A stretch of 64,000 bases of DNA, taken from Paramecium octaurelia (taxonomy: Eukaryota > Ciliophora > Oligohymenophorea > Peniculida > Parameciidae). Below are positions 1-11,506 of the stretch, one piece after another. The notes under the pieces are model-generated. The model did no database searches. It saw only the letters and a program-made list of their open reading frames with translations, and was not told the DNA's origin. The stretch spans positions 219,331 through 283,330 of the forward strand of contig CAJJDP010000017.1 in the NCBI GenBank assembly GCA_905182995.1. The letters run 5' to 3'. Numbering within the stretch: position 1 is the stretch's first letter; every line of letters begins with the position of its first letter. A program made the translations under genes and the position numbers.

Positions 1-166
1 TATATAAAATGAATTGAACCCAAATTATTATTTGTTTTAATGCAAAGGCATACCCTGAATTAAATCTGATAATTATTTAGATAATTAATATTATTAATTT
101 ATAAACAAACTTTCCAATTAAAAAAAACAAAATAATTCTTTTTTAAAAGATTTTTAAAATATAGTT

Positions 167-1519
167 TCATTCCCTATTTATAAAATCTTCATACATTTAA
201 TATGTATTGGCCCTTTAATCAGTTGGGACCATATGGCCAGCACTTCTGATGATATAAAATGTTAAAAAATTATACTCTACAATCCAACCTGCCATTTATT
301 AAGTCTAATAATTTGCAAATGGTTTTCTTGATATTTACTTTAGACCATCAATTAATTTTAATGAAGCATAAGTATAATCAACGCTTATTATGTCATCTGC
401 ATTTCCTGAATATTATAATATTCTTATATTATTGTCAAATAAAAATTTCATTAATACATGGCTGTGCTTATCTCTTTTATAATTCATGAAAATATCAATA
501 TTACATGATTCCCATCTTTTATCTTCTGGTATTTTTAATTTTTGTTTTACCTCTGGATTATTAAAATAGTTATTTAAGATCCCATCATCGATGCAAGAAT
601 AATCCTCTACATCTCCATATAATGCTGAATTTATTTTATGATATATTGATGAATCTCCATAACAATATCCATAAACATTATAGGGATTTAAATTTTTTCT
701 TACAATTTTTTCTCTTTCCAAAGCTCTTTAACAGCTGGCTGAATTTGGATGTTTTGTGCATGACACTTGCATTACATTCGAGGTTACTAAATCAAAAAAA
801 TTCCTTTTTACTAAATATTCTCTATTCCATTTAAAAATAAACTCATCTTCATTTACCAAAACTCCATTACCAACCATTATGCCTTTTAAGTTAATTTTAT
901 CATCCGGAAATTATTTATTTTTATTAATTATAACTTCTGCCACACATGGTATATACATACCTTTTATCAGATGAATTAATTACCAGAATATGAAACTCCA
1001 CTTAACCAGATCTCTCTAGCCTTAAACTGTTGAAATGCATGTAACCAAGCTTTAATTATTTCATAGGAATCAAGCCCTGTGTTAGTATCACTCCATTAAT
1101 AATTATCATCATGTAGTTCAGAATATCCAACACCTGCTGGTATATCCAAATATAAAACATTCCCTAATTTATGCAATGAATATGGATTTTCTGTTAATTC
1201 CATTTTATCGCTTCCCCATATTCTAACATACGGACCTATTCCTGAAATAAGTCCAGCCAAGCTACTACACCCTGGTCCTCCTCCAAATTATATTATCAAA
1301 GGTTTATTCTCTGGATTATTGATACTCTCCATAAATATATAATGGATGGTTCTGCAAAAATATTAAGTTTAGTTACTATTTTCCATTGTATATTTCCACA
1401 AACCCATTATAGGTTTTAAATTTATGAGCTGGGTAAAAGGGCCAATCGAAAATCTCATCGATTTCTGGATCAACGCATGAATTCCCTATCACTAGAACCA
1501 GAATTATTAAGTATCTCAT
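167..1519 (-). CDS. Serine carboxypeptidase (S10 family), probably lysosomal or secreted
   Basis: Peptidase removing C-terminal residues from peptides, expected in lysosome or secretory vesicles. The frame (TAA/TAG=Gln) opens with a hydrophobic leader MRYLIILVLVIGNSC. It contains FGGGPGCSS (family GGPGCSS), the nucleophile region LSGVSYSG (family GESYAG), the Asp region YSGNADDIISVDYTYA, and AGHMVPTDQRA with the catalytic His, in the usual order. Two introns, 1352..1376 (25 nt) and 961..983 (23 nt), restore one frame of 434 aa, a normal S10 length. The usual Glu before the nucleophile Ser is Val here (GVSYSG). TGA stop at the low-coordinate end. Identity is seen in the motifs; location is inferred. 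Confidence 0.93.
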
Positions 1520-1871
1520 TTAATCAAATTTGAAATTAAAGAAATTAAAATTGTATAATTGGTATTATTTTTTGATTAAATTAATATTCAATTTGAATTT
1601 ATTTCTATCCTTATATTGTTATCTTTATTAATGAGTTTGATCGAAGTTTAAAGCATTTTACTTCATGAAGTAAATTCATTTGTCAAATAATAAAATAATA
1701 AAATTATCATATTTAACAAAATCACTTGTTATCATCAATATATTATTTAAAGTATTTCTCATTAATTCAGGTGATTGGAAATGTTATAATTTCTGAATGG
1801 AGGAGTATTTTATGATTTTATATAAATGATGATTTAATTAAATTGACAAAAATTACATTTCTATCTGAATA
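1520..1871. other. Intergenic spacer between divergent genes
   Basis: About 350 bp of AT-rich DNA between the start codons of the carboxypeptidase (-) and the pseudokinase (+). It must hold both promoters. No conserved element or ORF was recognised. Confidence 0.6.
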
Positions 1872-3828
1872 ATGTCCTAATATGACTTAATTATAGAAAG
1901 AATCATTACCCATTCTGGATGCTTTTATGAAATGGAAGAAAAAACACAGAAAGTGTTATTCTTTGCACTTTCACTCTCTAATTAATTTCATCAAAAGTCT
2001 TTAGAAGATGAGATAAATAATAAAACAACAATATAAAAAACAAAATTGCTTAGGCATTACCTAAATTGTCTAGATCTAAATAAAAAATATTATATTTTTG
2101 ATTTTATAAAAGGACATCCAATATCAAAAGTAATTCAAATATATGGAGCAAAACGAGAATCCATACCGATAGAGAAAATTCATCATTATTTGAGATAATT
2201 GCTTGAAGCTTTGCATCAATTACATAAATTAAACATTCTAGGAAGAGTTTTCTCAACAGAAAATATTATTGAACTTTAAGATAATAGTATCACATTGATG
2301 GATTTTGGATTTGGGCCAGAATTAAGGCAACCTCAATTTAATCTACTAGCTCCCCCTGAAGTTATCTAAAGCTTAGAAGATAACAGTAACATATAATTAT
2401 TTATCTAGTTGGTTAGGGAATAAAATATGGTATTGAAATAGATTTATGGTTATTAGGAGCATTCCTATTCCATCTTGTTACTTTAAAACCAATAAATTTG
2501 GTTAAAGAAAATAATCAACTAAAATCAGATACATATTCACAAATAAAGCATTATAATTCTTTTCTTTAGAAGCAAAAAAAAAATTATAAAAATATCAAAG
2601 TGGAATCTTGTTATCCAATAGAATTAAACCAATTTATAGAGTCTTTATTAAGATATGATTCAAATGAAAGGTTGTCTTTCTTAAACGTCTATTAATCTTC
2701 ATATATCCAGAAAGAATTGAGATTGAGAAATTGTGATGAGTTGATATAATTTTATTAGAAACTAAATTTAACTCCTATTTAAGAAAAGATTTTGCTTAGG
2801 GATGGAGTTGATTCGAATAAATTTCTTTAAACTAGTGATTTACAACAAATTTCAGATAATAAATCCCTTCAATAAGAAGAACAAACTTCAAATCTTGATC
2901 AGAAATTAAAGTATTTTGAAACTATATTGTAGAATTCCTCTCAATCTTCAATTTGATAGTGTTGTTTCACAAAATAAGGATTAAAATGATCAAATAAATA
3001 TCAATGCATTAAAGCTTCCATTAAAAATGTAAAATGAAATTGGGGTATATTATTAATTAATCATAGGGTAAATTTGAAAGGATATTTAATATCATTAATT
3101 TGGAATAATTTAGATTTGTCATTTTAATAAATACTGCTGAGGAGGTTGTTTTTTTATTATCTAATAAATAATTTGGTTAAATAAATTATATAGAATATGT
3201 TTTTAAAAAGATGGCATACCTTTTAATGATTGAAATAGTTGAAAAATTAAATTCCTAAAACAGTTAGTGGATTATTAATTAGGAAGAATGGTCAGCTTTT
3301 TAACAACTTGATACAAAGCTAACTTTAATACAGAAGATAAATTCAAATATTAAGGAGATTTTAATACAACTGAAAAATCTGCATGAAATTTGTTATAAGG
3401 CTTTAACATAAGATTAACTAATCGACGAAAACATAAGACAATCTGTGGAATAAGATAAACATATGTTCTTAAACAACAAATCATTAGATAGCAATATTTT
3501 TGGTTGTACTTCATCCGAATTTTTAAAGAAAGGCTTCAGAAATATGACTTAATATTTATACAATTATTTAGTTTCAAATAAATTTGATGAAATGAGAACT
3601 AAATGGTATGGGCTGATCTTAAAGACTCTCCTATGTCATTTAATCAATCGCATATTTGACTATAGTTAAATTAACACTCAATTTAAGAATATTAAATCAG
3701 ATTACAATAGTGATGTAACCCCAGATAAAATCTTTGAATTCATTGAATCGCAAGATAATGATGATTTAAAAATCATCGAGATTTAATTTTTAGTAAGAAA
3801 ATATTTTTCAAATCCAACTAACAATTGA
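1872..3828 (+). CDS. Protein-kinase-like protein, probable pseudokinase
   Basis: Starts MSQYDLIIERIITHSG. The N-terminal third follows kinase order: a degenerate nucleotide-loop region, hinge-like YYIFDFIKGHPI, helix E (HYLRQLLEALHQLHKLNI), catalytic loop GRVFSTENI, the DFG region LMDFGFGPEL, an APE-like LLAPPEV, and an F-helix IDLWLLGAFLFHL. The HRDxKxxN loop reads GRVFSTEN, so the catalytic Asp and Lys are Val and Ser. No glycine-rich loop or VAIK Lys is obvious, while Asp of DFG is kept. The rest is a long alpha-helical, charged tail. Introns 2386..2408, 2929..2959 and 3045..3066 give 626 aa in one frame. An ULK-like regulatory relative is possible, but the tail was not matched to any family. 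Confidence 0.8.
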
Positions 3829-5048
3829 TGAAATATTATTATTATTTATCAAAAAATATTATAATTATCAGTTTTATTTTGATCAATATAATAAAAATTT
3901 AATTTGTCAAAAAAAAAGGTTACTTAGTAAAACAAATACAATAATGGCATCAATGAAAGTTGATCTCCCATAACAAAAACAAACTTTACCAACTTTTGAG
4001 TATTAAAAGAAAGATCATAAAAATTGTCGATTGCTAGTCATATTGATTTTTCAATTATTCAGAAGAGCTTAAACTGTACTGAATTTAATACAATTAAATG
4101 AAAAATAACAAGACTGACAAAACTGAATTTTGGAAATGTTGTTAAAATGGTTTGGAAGAATTTACTTATCTTCATTCCAAATATAATGATTGATAGCATA
4201 ATTCTGATAATTAAAAAGAAGAATATATACCTATCTCAAATTAAACTAATATAAATTACTATTAGATTAGTAATGAATTTTTACAAATATTTTGAAAATT
4301 GAAGAAAATGTATTTTAAAGAATTATACGAAAAATACTACAGAGGATTTTGTTTGGACTCTTGGATTTTGGATAAGACAATTTTTTGATCAAGATTACCA
4401 TAACGAGAGAAGTTATTCAAGCAATTATTTCTAATCCCCTTTGCCTGCAGATGCTTTTGCCATTACATATGATGAAGAACTGAGAATTACTATTCCTATC
4501 AATCCTACAATGGATATATAACCAGTAATTGTCTAAAAGCCTATATTGAAATTGTTTCAAATCTCAAGTTGCCAAATTAGGGTTGGCTTTTAAAATGTTA
4601 AAAGGTTTCTCTACTCAAAATTTATGAGTCTCTTTTTCTTAAGATTTTCAATGATCTAAATTCTTTTATTCATAACTTAGTTTAGCAATTATTGATTTTA
4701 TTTAAATTTCAATGCATATTGGAGTATTAAGATAGCATTAATTAGATGTGTTAGTTGAGGAAATTGAATATATAGAATTTAATATTTTTTTTATGATTAG
4801 TATCAGTTGTGTATTCTCTCTTATGAATTCCTTTCAATTAGTAGTCGAGGGTTTATTCACATTGAATTCTTCTTATGATATTTTATTTAGAAGAAAAATA
4901 TGATGAAATCTCTAAAGAACAAAATTTTACATAATTTGAATCTGCAAGGTTAGAATAATATACGAGAAAAATTTAAGTTGAGGAAGGTTGATTTGATCAA
5001 AAATTGTCATTATTTATTTATAATTTTAGTTAAACATGATGAGCAGAA
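3829..5048 (+). pseudogene. Unresolved segment with coding-like stretches, possibly a decaying gene
   Basis: After a spacer, an ATG near 3943 opens a short frame (MASMKVDLPQQKQTLP...). Coding-like stretches follow in different frames: about 4100-4380 (charged), 4325-4690 (a polar stretch, then a hydrophobic segment LFFLRFSMIQILLFIT), and 4880-5080 (Glu/Lys-rich). In-frame TGA codons interrupt every frame, and I could not join the pieces with introns of the 19-31 nt size seen elsewhere. Either this is a multi-intron gene I failed to resolve or a decaying one. No family was recognised. It lies just upstream of the CxCxxCG gene on the same strand. Confidence 0.3.
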
Positions 5049-5900
5049 ATGGATGTTTTATTAGATATTTAATAATTGAATTTTATGAATTAATCTCTAT
5101 TCTCTTTTAACTTGAGAGCACTTTTACCTATGGAAAATTACTAATTAGTTCTTAATGAGTAAACAAGAATGAACAAATACATTCACAGTTAGAATACTAT
5201 TCAAATTAAGGAATTAGATTTAGAATAAATGACGAGAAGAAAAAGTTGTCATTGTGGTTGGTGTGGTTCACATAGTTAATTTTAGTTCAAAACGATGAAT
5301 ATTCCACTTAAGGTTAGGGAAATACCAAAGGAACAGGAGTTTAATCTACCCGAATTAATGATAACAAAACCAGAATGTATAAATAGAAATATTTTTATAG
5401 CTAGAATGAGTACCTTCTATAAAAAATCTTCTTTTAAGAATTTGCAAATCTTAGAATCTAAAGATTAGCCAAATAACGCTTAATTGTCATTAAATATTCA
5501 TGGACTTAAAAGAGCTTATAATCGATAAAATACATTATTGAAATTAATAACAGATGGACAAGAAAGATCTAAAAGAAGGGACAGTAGCGGATTATTTTCA
5601 TCATCTGAGCTCCAATCATTAAATTCTTTGAAATCTTTAAATATTACAACGAGTCCTACGCATTCATTCTTATAGAATCAAAAGAATTCGATTTAGCCTA
5701 AAAGTCCTTTAAGTTTATTTTCTCCTAAAAGAAGACATAAAGTAACAGACAACAGATTCTTAAGCACTACTAATAAAAAGAATTATAATACTTATATGAT
5801 AAATTCGAATAAATAACTATTGATAAAACCATTAAAGTTATAAACTTCGCTTTCAACCCTTGGAAGTTCATTTCCAAAACTAAGTAAAAAAAAATAATGA
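5049..5900 (+). CDS. Small basic protein with one CxCxxCG module (paralogue of the 20-23 kb trio)
   Basis: Intron-free frame of 283 aa. Start MDVLLDIQQLNF is chosen because it is the first ATG after an in-frame TGA and gives a length like the three relatives at 20243-22929; 5169 is an alternative. At about residues 62-90 it has MTRRKSCHCGWCGSHSQFQF, with Cys 67, 69 and 72. The rest is Ser/Lys/Arg-rich and looks disordered (SSELQSLNSLKSLN, PKSPLSLFSPKRRHK). The module shares arginines, SCxCxxCG and a following FQF-K-MN pattern with the gene at 21196. Function unknown. Three cysteines could hold metal only with a further ligand or by dimerising. The second module found in the trio is absent here. 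Confidence 0.72.
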
Positions 5901-6083
5901 TTGTATTATATTAATAAATTTCTAATTGATATAATTGTAAATAGAGTACAATTTGAGAATTTGAGTCAATTATGATACCAATTCTATTTCAACAGATTTA
6001 TTAAATAAATAAATTTGTTTATTAATTTTTGGATATATACAGGTTTAATACAATAAGAATATCTAAATACATAAACATGATTC

Positions 6084-6485
6084 TCATTTTGAAAAAACAA
6101 TAAGATCTCTATGATTTTCAACATGCTGAAGCAATTCATCTATATCTTAGTTGGGTACTTCCATATCCTAGGCAATATTTTTGAGATGAGTCTTAAATTT
6201 GTCAAATTATTGGTTAGTAATGTTCAGATTTTTGTGGACTTCAATTAAATCCCTAGATATATAAAATTAATGTAAATACCTGCCAGTATATTAAGTATTT
6301 TTATCACCCATCATTTGAGAGAAGAATCGCTTTTATTGATACCTTACTCTACTCATGTCTGCCTTCAAAAATTTATCACGAAGAAGCTTATCAAAGAGCA
6401 CTTTGTAATAGAATTGATCTATAAGTTCTGATACTTATTAATCTCCTCCAAATTTTTCATACAAGCATTTTTTTTAATTATCCAT
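6084..6485 (-). CDS. Truncated (2-on-2) hemoglobin
   Basis: Heme protein of 124 aa binding O2 or NO, similar in size to known Paramecium hemoglobin. Start MDNQKKCLYEKFGG. Family landmarks in order: EKFGG at the A/B region, QFYYKV with the B9/B10 aromatic pair, KADMSRVRYQ before helix E, a MMGDKN-QYTGRD loop in place of GG..YTG, and the proximal histidine in IEVHKNL, then FDKFKTHL. One 27-nt intron (6253..6279) splits the codon for R in YTGRD and restores the frame to TGA. The start codon lies only 15 bp after the stop of the upstream RING gene on the same strand. Confidence 0.93.
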
Positions 6486-6500
6486 TATTAATTTTTATTA

Positions 6501-8511
6501 TCAAATATTCACTAAATATCCAACACGCCTTAAATCTTCAATTTTCTTTTTAGCTTTGGTTGCATTTATCAAAGTTTGGTTTAAGTATAAGGATTTGGGC
6601 AAGGAACTACCAGAAGAGGAATTTCTGACTAAAGAAATAAAATAATCTAGAGTCCTTTCAGTTACCATATTTGATGACAAATGCAGACTTTAAAACACTT
6701 AATTTGTATTTTATACTAGATAATCTAATAACTTGCATGCCCCTTCGTCAGTGATTTTATTCCTCACCAATTTAAGTTGTTTAACTCTCTTTGATATTCT
6801 GAGAATGTCACCAATAAATTATACTCCTTCATCCCCCAAATCTAAGATAATAATAATTAAAGATATACCTGCACTTGAGAAATCAGCAATTTCTAGATTA
6901 TCACTTTTAAATGCTTGCCAGACACTTTCAAATTTCTCATTGATCTTAAACATTTTTTTCTTCTTGCAATCCTAAATTTTAGTATTAGGACTAACTCCTT
7001 GTCTAATGGAATTGACCTATTCTAGTTCCCTCCTACCAGGACTAGGTTATAAAAAAGAGCCTTTAAGTTTCTCTAAAGCCCTAATCTAAATTCTCTCTGG
7101 TTTGGTAGGAGTGGTCGATTAAATATTTTAAGAAACCGATACAGGTTAAATTTCTTTCAGTTCCTTCAACCCTAATCCCATTTTATTTTTAACAAAATCC
7201 TCTTAATCTAAGCTACTTCTATTTGGACTTCTCACTTGAGTAATATTTGTGGTTTCTTCCATAAGACTCTCACTCCAATCGGCCATAGATATATCTTTTA
7301 GTAGCATTGGTTCATCTTAACAAAAACTTGAGAAAACATCTTAGCCACATAATTTACTAAAACTCTCATTTCTTTTCATGTCTTACAATAATGTTGAATC
7401 TGTTAAAGTATTGATAGTTTTTAAAATTTGACTACTTTTTATCATATTGGTTGGATTATTGACATTACTCAATTGTAATGTTATGGTAAAGAGATTATCA
7501 AAACACTTATCGATTTCAGTTTTTTTGAGATCAACTCTTAATTTCTTTATTTTGATATTCTATAGCTTAAGATCTAATTATTTTTATATCTTCTCCAATT
7601 CCTCATGAATTCCCTTTCCCTTGTCTACACAAACATAGTCTTAATTATTCAATAAATCTAAAGGCAATTCCCCATTTTCTGTTTTGGTTGAGAAATAAAC
7701 CAATCTATCCTTAGCTGTAATCTTCCATAATTCCGCCTAAGATAATGAACTTTGTAACAATTCTTTGATTTATTTTCTAGTTTATTGTTCTAGTGATTGA
7801 GTTAAAGTTGTTAATTATTCAATAAGTCTCTGTTCCTTGAGATCTAATAATTAATGCAGTTCTTTGAATTTTTCCTTGACTGTATTATGACTTTCAGTAA
7901 GTACAATTGAAAATCTTTCTTATAGTGGTTCAAAATACTTTGACTCAGTTAATTCACTTTATTTTTAGAGTATCTTTTAGTATATCTGCATAATAATTTC
8001 AGCTTTTTGAGTTATCTCTTTTACAACATCATCAACAGAACGAACCTCATGATGTCGATGCTATCCAAATAATGCACATCTTGTACAAATTCTGACTTGA
8101 TCTGTAAGGCATACTATTTCCAATTTTTCTAGGTGCTCCTAACATAAATCATTTGGAATATCATTTTAAATTAAGTTATTCAATTAGAGTTGATATCCTA
8201 TATCAGCATCATCATTTCTTGCTGATTATCTGCTTTATTAGTATTAGGCCTTATGTTTAATGACCATTTTTAACAATTGGCAATTCTTTGGAAATTATGA
8301 GATGTCACTTTTATTTATGGCCATAATACTAGTATTAACAATCTGTTTACCCATCTTCAGGACACACAATATACTTTTAATTGATTAGCATTTATTAAAT
8401 ACAATTTTAACATATAGTATGTCCACAATCTGGAAGCATCAATGGTAAATTATCATACTCGTTAAACATCATTTGACATTCTGGACATATAAGTTCTTCA
8501 ATTTACTACAT
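6501..8511 (-). CDS. RING-finger / B-box-like zinc / coiled-coil / LRR protein (TRIM-like E3 candidate)
   Basis: 653 aa with introns 8329..8350 (22 nt) and 6842..6868 (27 nt). Residues about 7-55 form a RING variant: CPEC, DCGHTICQNC, VCPEDG. After FPKNCQLLK comes a B-box-like cluster: LCQEHLEKLEIVCLTD, RICTRCALFGQHRHH. The middle is long and helical. The C-terminus has leucine-rich-repeat-like units (LGDEGVQFIGDIL, ITDEGACKLLDYL). RING plus B-box plus coiled coil suggests a ubiquitin ligase with an LRR substrate arm; activity is inferred. The start MQQIEELICPEC leaves 53 bp to the divergent deubiquitinase gene at 8565, a suggestive ubiquitin-system pair. It ends 15 bp before the hemoglobin gene. 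Confidence 0.87.
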
Positions 8512-8564
8512 ATTTGAATTCAAAAACAGTTGATATTAAATTTATCTATTATATATATATTTTC

Positions 8565-11492
8565 ATGCACTAATCATAATAATTATACAAACCTTTAGAT
8601 GATGATCTAATTAAAGAATATATGAGTAATGGTTTTAATGAATAAGAGATCAGGAATGCATGGGAGGTTTCATCTGGAAATATGGTTTAATTTCAATAAA
8701 TGTTATGGGGAATGAAAAATCAATCGTTTATAATTAGTCCAATCAATCAATAATTTAATGATGATATTCAAGTAGCTATGGCAGCGTCCTTATCGTTACA
8801 TTAACAAAATATTCCAGTTGGTAAAGTTAGAAAAGAGAATGTCCCATGTGGATTGTTAAATGTAGGGAACACATGTTATTTTAATTCTCTTCTTCAGACT
8901 TATTATTCTATTTACGATTTTGTGCTACCCATTGTCTAATGTGAATTTGATCACATCAATCTTTAAAATATTGTTGATAGAAGAGTAGCAAATTCTGTCT
9001 TACTTCTAAAGAACTTATAAAATCTTTTCGTGCTTATGATTGGAAGTGATAGGCAATTTGTTGATCCAAAACAAGTCATACATTCAATCTATGATGATTT
9101 TGGTAAAGCCTTACCGATTGGAGACTAAAAGGATGTTGGTGAATTTAATAACTATTTTCTATCAAGGATTGATGAGGGACTCACTTACCTATAAGAATCC
9201 TTATAAAAAAGGTAATAACCCAATTAATAATATTAAACTGTATAATCACAAGTTTACCCTCAAACAGTTTGTTAACACGAATAGAATTAAAGTTGCATTT
9301 CATAAAAGTCATTATTATTAAGATAATCGCCAGTTGTAGCAGAAAATTCTGTTTTACATAAGTTGTTTTATGGCAAATTTACACCCTAACTAACTGTTCA
9401 AGGTATGGGAAGCAAAGATAGCTAACAAGAAATATTTAATTTTATTCAAATCGATGTGAGTAATAAGTTCTTAATGGAGGGACTAGAAAAATAATTGAAT
9501 CAAGTCTTAGAATATAAAAATGAGAAGGGTTTATATTAATAAGCTATCAATTCGTTTTGGATCTCATAAGCTCCTCAAGTTCTTTCATTTTAGTTACAAA
9601 GGGTGGAATTTCACAAAGAATTCTGTAATTTATTTATATATAATTAGTATCCTTTGCTAAAATCAACTCCCCTTTTTAATTTGATAAAGAAATTTATATT
9701 GATCGTTTCCTATTGTCTAATCAAAAAATTGCTAAAGAAATTCAAACTTAGAATTAATAAATGAGTGATCGGTTGAAAAAAATTGACTAAGAATTGGAAT
9801 TGTTAAATTCGTTTAATGGAAACATTTAAATTATTTAAAACCTTGAAACCACTTTATAGTTCTTAAAATTATAAACTCCGAATGAAAAATCAAATCCCTA
9901 CTATGTGAACAGCAAAGATAACAAGGCAGCAATTGAATCCATCTCTCAATATCACGAGTATTTTAAAGAAAAAAGAGATTCCTTATTAAAAGAAAAAAAT
10001 GAATTGGTATAAAAAATTTCCTAAAGCTATAATAACTTAAAAAAGTAGAAATATATTCTATAATCTATTTTAATGCATGAAGGGAGTCCTGATGCTGGCC
10101 ATTATTTTGCATACATCTATAACTTTGATGATAAAAAATGGTATTTATTTAATGACATACATGTTCAGGAAGAAACAGAATAAAATGTATTTAAATATGC
10201 TTTTGGAGATTAGTAAAACTCTAAAAGTGCCTACTTAATATAATATGTCAAGGATGAAAAAACCAAATAAAATCAGAATTAAAATTAACATGTTAAGTAA
10301 AGGCTATATAGTACCAGTCAAAATATCAGTACTTATTTACAAGACGGATATGGAAAATTATTATCAGAAAAATAGAAAGATATATTATAGAAAGATAATC
10401 TTAAGTTAAAATAAGAAGTTATTCAACAATAATTAAGAGGCTAAATAGATACAATTGTATCAATATATCTTGACTACTTTAAAATTGCTAATGAAAAATA
10501 AAAACTATTTTAGCTCAAATAATATTAGCAAATTACACATAAACCACCATATATTGAAAATTTTGCTATGTTTTTGAAAATGAAACCAGATGAAAAGATG
10601 TTCAAATGGGTAATATTAGATTATGCAATTAAAAAAATGATATCTTAAACTAATGGAATATTTGGATCGGCTGATCTTGATTAGACTTTAAAAACATAAA
10701 TCTTAGAGGAGTTAAGCAAATTTGGATAAAATAAGCCAATATAGCCAATTCCTTAAAATTAAGAGTACTAAGCATCATTAGAAGACTATAAACTTACTCT
10801 TAAGTTATAAGGTATAATCGCTTACATTCTAGAGCAATACAACAATAATAGTTTAAAAGAAACTATAATTGCTTTACAAGTTTACATGAAATTAGCTAAG
10901 TCTACCAATTAATAATCCTTTTTTTATAATATGGCATTATAATTGAAAAATTTAATTTTATTGGGAATTATTTGCAAAATTTATTATCAAAAAAATATAA
11001 CTGATTCAGAAATATTAGTTCTTAAGCTATTAATAGCATTTTAGATGTAGGAACACTTTCTTTACAAAGATCCGGAATAATGGAAGAAGTAATTCTTGAA
11101 TTTAATTGGTGTTGCTCTTTCTACTTATGGCCAAAATGAAAAACTAACTTAGGAAGTAGTCAAACCTCTGGTTCAAAATAAGAAAGACGTTGAAATGTGT
11201 ACTTTATTGGACACGCCATCTTAGGTAAAAATTAATTTATTCTAGAGTATTGAATAATACATTTAATCCATTTAGTCTATATATTTAAAGAAATAATTTG
11301 AAGGCGAGTTTGAAGACTTCCTCTTAGATAATTTAATGGTTTCTTTGTCAGCCTTTTACCAAATCAAAGTAAACTTATACATTTATCTGTTAGTGTATTT
11401 AACTTCTATTGGAGAAAATCATTAAATCTAGTTCAATTTTAGATAAAAAAGATATTTTTAAGATAATTGAAGAAAACCCTCAAAATAAATGA
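8565..11492 (+). CDS. Ubiquitin-specific protease, USP25/USP28-like
   Basis: Cysteine deubiquitinase, 952 aa after removing introns 9625..9647, 11225..11245 and 11369..11393. N-terminus: a UBA-like helix segment (LIKEYMSNGFNEQEIRNAWE), a UIM-like DDIQVAMAASLSLHQQ, then the Cys box GLLNVGNTCYFNSLLQ. The His box is intact (HEGSPDAGHYFAYIYN, then KKWYLFND). UBA, UIM and a large helical insertion between the Cys and His boxes match the USP25/28 layout; the C-terminal half is helical as in that group. It converges on the next gene with only 14 bp between stops. The middle intron has a length divisible by three, so its removal is inferred from its GTAAAA...CTAG sequence alone. Confidence 0.92.
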
Positions 11493-11506
11493 ATAATATA
11501 TAAATA

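Noticed and set aside
3829-5048. TGA read as an amino acid in this segment
   Set aside because: All other genes here use TGA only as stop, so recoding restricted to one locus is less likely than an unresolved or decaying gene.
6084-8511. One fused RING-B-box-LRR-hemoglobin protein
   Set aside because: The RING frame ends at a TGA at 6501-6503 and no GT...AG stretch of usable size removes it; the globin part has its own ATG and correct length.
9040-9321. 93-aa standard-code ORF inside the USP gene
   Set aside because: It is an alternative frame; the true frame keeps USP motifs and reads through with TAA/TAG as Gln.
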